DNA from: Pseudomonas morbosilactucae
GTDB lineage: Bacteria > Pseudomonadota > Gammaproteobacteria > Pseudomonadales > Pseudomonadaceae
DNA length: 64,000 nucleotides
NCBI RefSeq assembly: GCF_023241715.1
Contig: NZ_JALQCW010000092.1
Coordinates: 1-64,000, forward strand
Direction: 5' to 3'
Below the pieces are notes generated by a model. That model saw only the letters and a list, made by a program, of their open reading frames with translations. It was not told the DNA's origin and ran no database searches. This document shows, one piece after another, positions 16,640 through 24,872 of this stretch; the stretch's first letter is position 1; each line of letters opens with the position of its first letter. The translations under genes were made by a program, and so were the position numbers.

Positions 16640-17665
16640 TCAGTTGAAGCCACTGGTGGAAATAAAGTCGACGTCGGTTTTCGGCTCGCCACGCATCAGC
16701 AACTCGATCACCTGGTTCAGGGTACGCCCTTCAAACAAAATCGCATGCAGCCCGGCCACCAGCGGCATGTACACCCCCAGTTCCTGCGCCTTGACCTTGA
16801 GTACCTTAAGGGTGTTGACGCCCTCGGCCACTTCGCCGAGACGGGTCACCGCCTCGTCCAGGCTCAAACCCTGGCCCAGGGCGAAACCGACCTGGTAGTT
16901 ACGGCTTTTGGGCGAAGAACAGGTGACGATCAAATCGCCCACGCCGGCCAGGCCGAGGAAAGTCATGGGGTTGGCACCCTGGCTCACGGCAAAGCGAGTC
17001 ATCTCGGCCAGGGCCCGGGTAATCAACATGCTCTTGGTGTTCTCGCCCATGCCCAGGGCGACCGCCATGCCGGCGATGATCGCGTAGACGTTCTTCAGCG
17101 CACCGCCCAGTTCGACACCAAAACGGTCGGCACTGGCATAGACGCGGAAGGTCCGGCCATGCAACGCCGCCTGGACGCGCTGGCAGAGTTCTTCGTCTTC
17201 ACTGGCGACCACGGTGGCGGTCAGGGCGTGCTCGGCCACTTCCCGCGCCAGGTTCGGCCCCGACAGCACACCGATCCGCGCTTGCGGGGCGATGTCCTGG
17301 AGGATCTCGCTCATCAATTTGAAGCTCTGGGCCTCGATGCCTTTGGTCAGGCTGACCAGCAGCTTGCCGCCGAGCAACTCGGCGTGGGGCGCCAGCACCG
17401 TGCGCAGGGCGCTGGAGGGCAAGGCGACAAAGCACAAGTCGCACTGATTGAGGGTGGCCAGCAGATCCGTGACCGGCTCCACCGCCGGGTGGATCTTGAT
17501 GCCTTTGAGGTAGCGCGGATTCTCGCGATTGACCCGAATGGCCTCGGCCTGCTCGGGATCACGCATCCATTGCCGCACCTGATGACCGTTCTCGGCCAGC
17601 AGATTGGCCACGGCGGTACCAAAACTTCCGCCTCCCAGGACCGCGATAGGGTGCTGTTCAGTCAT
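16640..17665 (-). CDS. gpsA: Glycerol-3-phosphate dehydrogenase [NAD(P)+]
   Basis: Reduces dihydroxyacetone phosphate to sn-glycerol-3-phosphate, the backbone precursor of phospholipids. The 341-residue cytoplasmic enzyme has the N-terminal dinucleotide-binding GGGSFGTAVA, the SGPNLAREVAE motif, the catalytic ALKNVYAIIAG lysine region, and LAGVGDLIVTCSSPKSRN, all diagnostic of GpsA. The start at MTEQHPIA is the family position. First gene of a three-gene run. Confidence 0.97.
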   Translation of the reverse strand: MTEQHPIAVLGGGSFGTAVANLLAENGHQVRQWMRDPEQAEAIRVNRENPRYLKGIKIHPAVEPVTDLLATLNQCDLCFVALPSSALRTVLAPHAELLGGKLLVSLTKGIEAQSFKLMSEILQDIAPQARIGVLSGPNLAREVAEHALTATVVASEDEELCQRVQAALHGRTFRVYASADRFGVELGGALKNVYAIIAGMAVALGMGENTKSMLITRALAEMTRFAVSQGANPMTFLGLAGVGDLIVTCSSPKSRNYQVGFALGQGLSLDEAVTRLGEVAEGVNTLKVLKVKAQELGVYMPLVAGLHAILFEGRTLNQVIELLMRGEPKTDVDFISTSGFN

Positions 17666-17848
17666 ATGCAATCCGTCAATCCATACCAGTGGCGATGGCG
17701 CATTATACGGGGCAGCCCTGCGACCACCAGCCCCCACAACGATTCGCGCACTTGTCGAGAACAGCCGGGGAATGTCGGCCTTCTCGACTGGAAAACTCGA
17801 CCATCTCGGTTAACATGCGCGCCCATTCCCTGGATTCTAGGCTGCACC

Positions 17849-19966
17849 TTGTACTCAGGACCTTCCCGCCCTTCGTTGCTGCTGGCGCTGATGTTCAGCC
17901 CCTTGGTGCTGGCCGACGATCTGTTTCTCCGGCACCTGCCTTTGCCGCAGGTACTCACGGCTACCCGCCTGAAACAGTCGCCGGCGGCCGTACCCGGCAG
18001 CATGACCCTGATCGACAGCGAACTGATCGAGGCCAGCGGCGCCCGGGACATCAGCGAGTTGCTGCGGCTGGTGCCGGGAATGATGGTCGGCGCCATCAAT
18101 GGTAACCAGGCAGCGGTGAACTACCACGGCAGCAATGCCAGCGAAGCGCGACGCATGCAGGTGCTGATCGACGGTCGCTCGGTGTATCGCGCGGGCCTGG
18201 CCACCGTGGACTGGAGTGACATCCCGGTGGCCCTGGAGGACGTCGAGCGTATCGAGGTGTTTCGCGGCCCCAACACCGTCAGCTACGGGGCCAATGCGCT
18301 GATGGCGGTGGTCAATATCATCACCCGCGCACCGGCCGACAGCCACGGCACAAGGTTCAAGGTCACCCGTGGCCAGCGCGGCATCAGCGACTGGTACGCC
18401 AGCCAGGGCAGCGCCTGGGACGGCGGCGCCCTGCGTCTGTCGTTGTCCGGCCAGGAAGACGACGGCTTCGACACCGACCGCAACGGCGCCGATTATCGCG
18501 ACAGCAGGCGCCTGAACCGCTTCAACCTGGCTGTCAGCCAGACCCTCGATGAGCAGCAGAGCCTGGACTGGCAACTGAACGCCAAAGACGGCACCAACCA
18601 ACGACCCTATACCTATCGCCCGGTGTTTGCCGGCATCACCGACGCCGGCAACAACTCCGATGTGATCGCCAAGGACTACGCCGGTTCAGTGCGCTGGAAC
18701 CTGGAGCTGAACCCGGAGCACAGCCTTTATATACAGGGCTCGGCCCAACACTGGGATCGACAGCAGACCTGGCGGGCCTGTGACGCCGCCCTGTCCTTCA
18801 GCCCCGAGCTGACACGCCTGTGGCAACTCAACCCGAACTACGCCGAGCGCCTGGTGCGCAACATCGGCAGTTTTATCGGCCCCGGAGCCCCCGCCGGCAG
18901 CACCGCAGAGCGCGACCTGGGGAATCAGGTCATCGCCCAGTGGCAGGCGGGTGGCAAAGACACGGTGTGCGGCGTCATCGACCAGAGCGCCCGAGAGTCG
19001 CGCTATGACCTGGAGTTGCAAGACACCCTGAGCCTGTCCGACAGCCTGCGGCTGGTCAGCGGCATGAACTATCGTTACGACCGGGCCGATTCCGAGACCT
19101 ACTTCAATGGCACTCTCGATGACACCACGTGGCGCGCGTTCGGCCATCTAGAATGGCGGGCCAGCGAGCACTGGCTGCTCCAGGGCGGGGCAATGTACGA
19201 AGACACCCGATTGACCGGCGACTCCCTGACCCCGAGGGTGGCGATCAATTACCTGATCAACCCGCGCCATGGCCTGCGGGCGGTGTACTCCGAGGCCATT
19301 CGCTCGCCAGACATGTTCGAGAACAACGTCAACTGGAGCTATCGGGTCACCGAGCTGACACCCAGGGTCGCCGGCCAATCCAGCGCCGAATACTTCGTCA
19401 AGACCCGGGGCCCGGGCAACCTCGACCAGGAGCACATGCGCTCCCGCGAGCTGGGCTACAACGGTTTCTTCGTCGACCTGGGGCTCAACCTCGACGTGAA
19501 GCTGTTCCATGACGAAATCAGCGGCATGGTCAGCGAACCCTTGCGCAACAACCAGTACATCGCCAGCAACGGCAACTCGGCACGCTTCTCCGGCGCCGAA
19601 ACCCAACTGGACTGGCGCCTGAGCTGGGCCGACCGGCTGCGCCTGACCTACGCCTATGTCCACGCCGACGCCAGCAACCCCCTGGACCAGCGCCTGACCG
19701 CCAGCCACAGCGGCTCGGCAGGCTGGATGCGCAACTGGGGCCGTGGCTGGTCCAGCGCCCTCTTTTACTACGGCGACAACGCCCTCAACGGCTACCGTTT
19801 CGAACGCGTCGACAGCCGTATCGCCAAGCGTTTCAGGCTGGGCCGAGGCAACCTGGAACTGGCCGGCATGCTGCAGCAACGCCTGGACCACCAGCCCACC
19901 ACCTTTATCGACAACCACTACGAACAGCGTCACGTGGTCTATTTCAGTGCGGAGCTGGAGCTCTAG
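17849..19966 (+). CDS. TonB-dependent outer-membrane receptor
   Basis: A 705-residue receptor. It has a signal peptide (PSRPSLLLALMFSPLVLA, cleaved before DDLF), a TonB-box-like VLTATRL, a full plug domain (LIDSELIEASG, VPGMMVGAINGNQ, VFRGPNTVSYGANALMAVVNI) and a 22-stranded-type barrel ending YFSAELEL. There is no FecA-like N-terminal signalling extension. The only start giving this signal peptide is the TTG at 17849; the reading frame stays open far upstream but there runs antisense to gpsA. The ligand is unknown; the plug resembles the vitamin B12/catecholate side of the family. The next gene starts one base after its stop. Confidence 0.88.
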   Translation: MYSGPSRPSLLLALMFSPLVLADDLFLRHLPLPQVLTATRLKQSPAAVPGSMTLIDSELIEASGARDISELLRLVPGMMVGAINGNQAAVNYHGSNASEARRMQVLIDGRSVYRAGLATVDWSDIPVALEDVERIEVFRGPNTVSYGANALMAVVNIITRAPADSHGTRFKVTRGQRGISDWYASQGSAWDGGALRLSLSGQEDDGFDTDRNGADYRDSRRLNRFNLAVSQTLDEQQSLDWQLNAKDGTNQRPYTYRPVFAGITDAGNNSDVIAKDYAGSVRWNLELNPEHSLYIQGSAQHWDRQQTWRACDAALSFSPELTRLWQLNPNYAERLVRNIGSFIGPGAPAGSTAERDLGNQVIAQWQAGGKDTVCGVIDQSARESRYDLELQDTLSLSDSLRLVSGMNYRYDRADSETYFNGTLDDTTWRAFGHLEWRASEHWLLQGGAMYEDTRLTGDSLTPRVAINYLINPRHGLRAVYSEAIRSPDMFENNVNWSYRVTELTPRVAGQSSAEYFVKTRGPGNLDQEHMRSRELGYNGFFVDLGLNLDVKLFHDEISGMVSEPLRNNQYIASNGNSARFSGAETQLDWRLSWADRLRLTYAYVHADASNPLDQRLTASHSGSAGWMRNWGRGWSSALFYYGDNALNGYRFERVDSRIAKRFRLGRGNLELAGMLQQRLDHQPTTFIDNHYEQRHVVYFSAELEL

Positions 19967-19967
19967 C

Positions 19968-20900
19968 ATGCGCCCAGGCCAGCCAAGGATGACGCCTGCC
20001 CCGGGCCGCACGCTCGTGGCCGGCCTGCTGTTGCTGGCCAGCCTGCTGCTGGTGCTGCCGAGCCGGGCCGCCGAGGTGCTGTTGACCGGTGGCGAAGACA
20101 ATGCCGGCGTCCAGGCCTTCACCCAGGCCCTGGCCGCACAGCGCCCGGCCGACACCGTGCGCTTTGTACCGCTGCACGACCTGCCCGCCGCCAGCAAGCT
20201 GCCCCCGGCCACACGCCTGATTCTGCTGGACAGCGACAGCCTCGACTGGCGCCTGCAGGATGCCCATGGCCCGATGACGCTGGTGTTGCGCATCAGCCGC
20301 TTGCAGGCCCAGGCCCGCCCTCAGGGCCCGGCCTGGCAACGCTTGAGCCTGCTGTGGAGCGACCCGCCCCTGGGACGCCAACTGCGCCTGATCCGCGCCA
20401 TCCTGCCCCAGGCCCGGCGCGTCGGCGTGTTGTACGGCGCCGACAGCCAGTTCCTGCTCAAGGAGCTGCAACCCGAGGCCAAGCGCCTGGGCCTGGAGAT
20501 CGTCGGCAAACGCTGGGACAACCCTTACGACAGCCGCCCGCTGCAAGACTTGCTGAAAAGCAGCGACGTACTGCTGGGGCTGGACGACCCGAACCTGTTC
20601 AACCCCAAGACCGCCAAGAACCTGCTGCTCAGCAGCTACGCCCGACAGTTGGCGCTGGTCGGCCCTGATGCCGCATTCGTCAAGGCGGGCAGCCTGGCCA
20701 GCACCTACAGCGACCAACAGGATTGGCTGCTGACCCTCCACGACCTGCTTGACCAGCCGCCCACGCACTGGCCACGCTCGCTGTACCCACGACACTTCAA
20801 GGTGTTGAGCAACCCACAAGTGGCCCGCTCGCTGGGTATCGAAGAGATTGACCCAGGCCAGGTCGCGACCCGGCTGGCAGAAGGAGAAACCCGCCCATGA
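19968..20900 (+). CDS. Periplasmic ABC-substrate-binding-like protein
   Basis: A 310-residue protein with a signal peptide (GLLLLASLLLVLPSRAA) followed by a two-lobed binding-protein-like domain. Features such as RRVGVLYGADSQFL and KSSDVLLGLDDPNLFN match the uncharacterised ABC_sub_bind-like family (PF04392 type). No permease or ATPase gene is nearby, so it more likely presents a ligand to the hybrid kinase or receptor than feeds a transporter. The ATG follows the receptor stop directly (TAGCATG), and its own stop overlaps the kinase start (ATGA). Confidence 0.8.
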   Translation: MRPGQPRMTPAPGRTLVAGLLLLASLLLVLPSRAAEVLLTGGEDNAGVQAFTQALAAQRPADTVRFVPLHDLPAASKLPPATRLILLDSDSLDWRLQDAHGPMTLVLRISRLQAQARPQGPAWQRLSLLWSDPPLGRQLRLIRAILPQARRVGVLYGADSQFLLKELQPEAKRLGLEIVGKRWDNPYDSRPLQDLLKSSDVLLGLDDPNLFNPKTAKNLLLSSYARQLALVGPDAAFVKAGSLASTYSDQQDWLLTLHDLLDQPPTHWPRSLYPRHFKVLSNPQVARSLGIEEIDPGQVATRLAEGETRP

Positions 20901-22797
20901 CCTTCCGACGCCATTGGGATATCCACACCCGTACCCAGATCATCAGCCTTGGCCCGGCCCTGCTGCTGACCTTGCTGTTGATCAGCTTCTTCACCTTCGT
21001 GCGGATCCAGGACTTGCGCCAGGAGCTCAACCACACGGGCCAACTGATCGCCAACCAACTGGCACCGGCTACCGAATACGGGGTGATTTCCGGCAACAGC
21101 GAAGGCCTGGAAAGCCTGCTCAAAGCCACCCTGGCCACGCCCCACGTGCACTTTCTCGAAGTCCAGGACAGTGCCAACAATATTCTGGTGTACGTCGAGC
21201 AACCCTCGGCCAACCACCGCCGTGCGCAGCAGGTCAAAGTCTTCCAGGCCCCGGTGCGGCTGCAGCGGATTCAACTGCACAACGACTTTTTCCAGAACGA
21301 CGACGTCAACGTCCCCACCTCGGGCGACGGTTACCTGGGCCGAGTGATCGTCGGCATGTCGAATGACGCCTTCAGCGAACGCCAGCAGGAGATCGTCCTC
21401 AAGGCCGCGGTGCTGGCGCTCTGCGCCCTGCTGTTCACCTTTCTCCTGGCACGCCGCCTGGCGTCCAGCCTGTCGCAGCCCATCAGCGCCATGGGCCAGG
21501 CGGTCAAGGCGATCCAGGAAGGCGACTTCAAGACGCCCTTGCCGATCGTCGATGACGCCGAGCTGGGGGACTTGGCGCGGCACATCAACAACCTCGCCGC
21601 TGGCCTCGAACAGGCCAGCCAGGAACAGCAACAAGCCATGGCCCAGTTGATCCAGACCCGCGAAGAAGCGGAGCGAGCGAACAAGGCCAAGTCGGACTTC
21701 CTGGCCATGATGAGCCACGAACTGCGCACACCGATGAACGGCGTGCTGGGCATGCTGCAATTGCTGGAAACCACCGAGATGACCCAGGAGCAGAGCGAAT
21801 ACGCGGCCCTGGCCTCGGAATCCACCGAGCACTTGCTGAAGGTCATCAACGACATCCTCGACTTCTCGCGCATCGAGCGTTCGGCCCTGGAGCTGGAACA
21901 TATCCCGTTCAACCTGGGCGAGTTGATCGTCAGTTCGGCCCAGGCCTTCCAGCACAGCGCGGCGCAACGTGGCCTCGACCTGCAACTGCGCCTGCCCCCA
22001 GGGATGGCGTCGTTGCAGGTCAAGGGCGACCCGACGCGGATCCGCCAGATCCTGGTCAACCTGATCGGCAACGCCTTGAAATTCACCGAACGCGGCAGCG
22101 TCACCGTCGAGCCGCACTGGCAGACCCTGGACCATGAGTTGCTGTGGTTCACCTGCAGCGTGCGCGACAGCGGGATCGGCATCAGCGCGGACAGCCTGGA
22201 GCTGATGTTCAATGCCTTCCAGCAGGCCGACAGCTCGATTTCCCGGCGTTACGGCGGCACCGGCCTGGGGCTGCCGATCGCCCGCACCCTGGCCGAGCGC
22301 ATGGGCGGCACCCTGCGCGCCCAGAGCGAAGAAGGCCGCGGTTCGGTGTTTACCCTGGAGATACCCCTGGCGCTGTTCCAGCACAACCCGCCGGCACTGG
22401 CACCCCGCGTACCCAGCAGCGATACCCACGGCGAAGGGCGCAACGTGCTGCTGGTGGAGGACAATCCGGTCAACCAGACAGTGATCCAGGCCATGCTGCG
22501 CAGCCTGGGCTTCAATGTGAGCATCGCCAGCGACGCGCCCAGGCCATTCGCAGCGCGGAGAGCCTGATCTTCGAAGCGATCCTGATGGATTGCCGCTTGC
22601 CGCTGATCGATGGCTACGAAGCCACCCGGCAAATCCGCCAACTGCCCGGCTGCGCCGATCTGCCGATCATTGCCCTGACCGCCAACGCCTTGCAGGGCGA
22701 CCGAGAAACCTGCCTCTCCGCGGGCATGAGCGATTACCTGGCCAAGCCTTTCAAACGCGCGGACCTGCAGCAAATTCTCCAGCGCTGGGTGCAATAG
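20897..22797 (+). pseudogene. Hybrid sensor histidine kinase (PA1611-like), frameshifted in the receiver domain
   Basis: About 634 residues if repaired. TM1 (about 17-37), periplasmic domain (38-165), TM2, HAMP, HisKA with His274 in MMSHELRTP, HATPase (NLIGNALKF, GTGLGLPIA), then a receiver beginning NVLLVEDNPVNQ. At 22,534 the frame breaks: one missing G in GACG(G)CGCC ends the first frame at 22,567, while the rest of the receiver (Asp about 565 in ILMDCRLP, Lys in YLAKPF) continues in another frame to 22,797. Position beside fabA matches PAO1 PA1611, a hybrid kinase reported to bind RetS and influence the Gac/Rsm pathway. The break may be an assembly error; without repair the kinase lacks a working receiver. 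Confidence 0.85.
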
Positions 22798-22895
22798 CTG
22801 GCAGTTTTCGACCATCTGCGACTGGCGTGATGGGCGAAAGTGCGGCAGTCTTAGGCACCCGAACGGACCCGGAAACGGGCCGGTCAAAAAATTTC

Positions 22896-22913
22896 AGTGC
22901 ACAAGTGTACATT
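22896..22913. promoter_or_regulatory. Candidate FabR/DesT-type operator upstream of fabA
   Basis: AGTGCACAAGTGTACATT is an 18-bp imperfect palindrome (AGTGCACA / AATGTACA half-sites) about 130 bases before fabA. Its shape and spacing resemble the 18-bp operators of E. coli FabR and Pseudomonas DesT, TetR-family repressors of unsaturated fatty acid genes that act on fabAB promoters. Confidence 0.5.
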
Positions 22914-23044
22914 CATGTTCCTTGTGCTGTGACTTTCACCACAACGCAATAGTCTATGAGTAGGCTGCCGGCTCGAGGCATGAACGCTTCGATCGGCCGG
23001 GAAGATTTGCCCCACCTGCCGCATGGGACTATTGAGGAGCTCGC

Positions 23045-23560
23045 ATGACCAAACAAAACGCCTTTACTCGGGAAGACCTGCTGCGCTGCAGTCGCGGTGA
23101 GCTGTTCGGCCCAGGTAACGCGCAACTGCCCGCCCCGAACATGCTGATGGTGGATCGCATCACCCATATCAGTGAAGAGGGTGGCAAGTACGGCAAAGGT
23201 GAGTTGGTCGCCGAGCTGGATATCACTCCAGACCTGTGGTTCTTCGCCTGCCACTTCGAAGGTGATCCGGTGATGCCGGGCTGCCTGGGCCTGGATGCCA
23301 TGTGGCAACTGGTCGGTTTCTTCCTCGGCTGGCAAGGCCTGCCGGGCCGCGGCCGTGCGCTGGGCTCGGGCGAAGTGAAATTCTTCGGCCAAGTGCTGCC
23401 GACCGCCAAGAAAGTCACCTATAACATTCACATCAAGCGCGTCCTCAAAGGCAAGCTGAACATGGCCATCGCCGATGGTTCGGTCAGCGTCGACGGCCGC
23501 GAAATCTACACCGCCGAAGGCCTTCGGGTCGGCGTCTTCACCTCCACTGACAACTTCTAA
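23045..23560 (+). CDS. fabA: 3-hydroxydecanoyl-ACP dehydratase/isomerase
   Basis: A 171-residue hotdog enzyme that dehydrates 3-hydroxydecanoyl-ACP and isomerises the product to the cis-3 isomer, the branch point for anaerobic unsaturated fatty acid synthesis. The active-site His lies in FFACHFEGDPVMPGCLG and the Asp in LGLDAMWQ. Length and termini match FabA exactly. fabB follows after 11 bases, forming the classic fabAB operon, and a likely FabR/DesT operator lies upstream. Confidence 0.98.
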   Translation: MTKQNAFTREDLLRCSRGELFGPGNAQLPAPNMLMVDRITHISEEGGKYGKGELVAELDITPDLWFFACHFEGDPVMPGCLGLDAMWQLVGFFLGWQGLPGRGRALGSGEVKFFGQVLPTAKKVTYNIHIKRVLKGKLNMAIADGSVSVDGREIYTAEGLRVGVFTSTDNF

Positions 23561-23571
23561 GGGTTATCCGC

Positions 23572-24786
23572 ATGCGCCGCGTCGTTATCACTGGTCTGGG
23601 CATCGTTTCGTGCCTGGGCAATGACAAAGAGACCGTCTCCGCTAACCTGCGTGCAAGTCGCCCTGGCATCCGCTTCAACCCGGAATATGCCGAAATGGGT
23701 CTGCGTAGCCAGGTTTCCGGCTCCATTGACCTGCCCCTCGAAGAACTGATCGATCGCAAGATCTACCGCTTCGTCGGCCACGCTGCTGCCTACGCCTACC
23801 TGGCCATGAAAGACGCCATCGCCGACTCCGGCCTGAGCGAAGACCAGGTATCGAACGTGCGCACCGGCCTGATCGCCGGTTCGGGTGGCGCGTCCACCCT
23901 GAACCAGATGGAAGCGCTGGATATCCTGCGCGAAAAAGGCGTCAAGCGTGTTGGCCCGTACCGCGTCACGCGGACCATGGGCAGCACCGTTTCCGCCTGC
24001 CTGGCCACCCCGTTCCAGATCAAGGGCGTGAACTACTCGATCTCCTCCGCTTGCGCCACCAGTGCCCACTGCATTGGTACTGCGGTCGAGCAGATCCAGC
24101 TGGGCAAGCAGGACATCGTATTCGCCGGCGGCGGTGAAGAAGAACATTGGAGCCAGTCGTTCCTGTTCGACGCCATGGGCGCACTGTCCACCCAGTACAA
24201 CGAAACCCCGGAAAAGGCCTCCCGCGCCTACGACGCCAAGCGTGACGGCTTCGTCATCGCCGGCGGTGGCGGCATGGTGGTGGTCGAGGAGCTGGAACAC
24301 GCTCTGGCCCGTGGCGCGAAGATCTACGCGGAAATCGTCGGCTACGGCGCCACTTCCGACGGCTACGACATGGTCGCACCAAGCGGCGAAGGCGCCATCC
24401 GCTGCATGCAGATGGCCATGTCCACCGTGGATACCCCGATCGACTACCTGAACACCCACGGCACCTCGACTCCGGTCGGTGATGCCAAGGAAATGGAAGG
24501 CGTGCGTGCGGTATTCGGCGACAAGGCTCCAGCCATCAGCTCCACCAAGAGCCTGTCGGGTCACTCCCTGGGCGCCGCTGGCGTTCACGAAGCGATCTAC
24601 TGCTTGCTGATGATGGAAGGCAACTTCATGGCCGGTTCGGCCAACATCGACGAGATCGATCCGGTCGTCGCCGATATGCCGATCCTGACCAAGACCGTTG
24701 AAAACGCAAAAATCGACACCGTAATGAGCAACAGCTTCGGCTTCGGTGGCACCAACGCCACCCTGGTCCTGAAACGCTGGAAATAA
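23572..24786 (+). CDS. fabB: 3-oxoacyl-ACP synthase I
   Basis: A 404-residue condensing enzyme elongating acyl-ACPs, including the cis-3-decenoyl product of FabA. The catalytic triad is visible: Cys in SSACATSAHC, His in NTHGTSTPVGD and His in SLSGHSLGAAG. The C-terminal SNSFGFGGTNAT glycine-rich motif is intact. Second gene of fabAB. Confidence 0.98.
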   Translation: MRRVVITGLGIVSCLGNDKETVSANLRASRPGIRFNPEYAEMGLRSQVSGSIDLPLEELIDRKIYRFVGHAAAYAYLAMKDAIADSGLSEDQVSNVRTGLIAGSGGASTLNQMEALDILREKGVKRVGPYRVTRTMGSTVSACLATPFQIKGVNYSISSACATSAHCIGTAVEQIQLGKQDIVFAGGGEEEHWSQSFLFDAMGALSTQYNETPEKASRAYDAKRDGFVIAGGGGMVVVEELEHALARGAKIYAEIVGYGATSDGYDMVAPSGEGAIRCMQMAMSTVDTPIDYLNTHGTSTPVGDAKEMEGVRAVFGDKAPAISSTKSLSGHSLGAAGVHEAIYCLLMMEGNFMAGSANIDEIDPVVADMPILTKTVENAKIDTVMSNSFGFGGTNATLVLKRWK

Positions 24787-24803
24787 GCTACAAACGGTAA
24801 GCC

Positions 24804-24852
24804 ACAAGCTTCAAGCCTAAAGCAGCTCGCCTGCTTGGGGCTTGAAGCTTGT
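24804..24852. repeat. AAGCTTCAAGC-type inverted repeat, probable fabB terminator
   Basis: ACAAGCTTCAAGCC (24804-24817) pairs perfectly over 14 bases with GGCTTGAAGCTTGT (24839-24852). It lies between convergent fabB and the chemoreceptor gene and may end both transcripts. Related AGCTTCAAGC/GCAAGC elements recur at about 37,011-37,062 and 40,875-40,947. Confidence 0.7.
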
Positions 24853-24872
24853 CACTGGCAGCAGCTCCCCTC

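Noticed and set aside
16304..17848. The upstream half of the long open frame leading into the TonB receptor
   Set aside because: It is antisense to gpsA and the DUF4389 gene, and the receptor signal peptide begins only at 17849.
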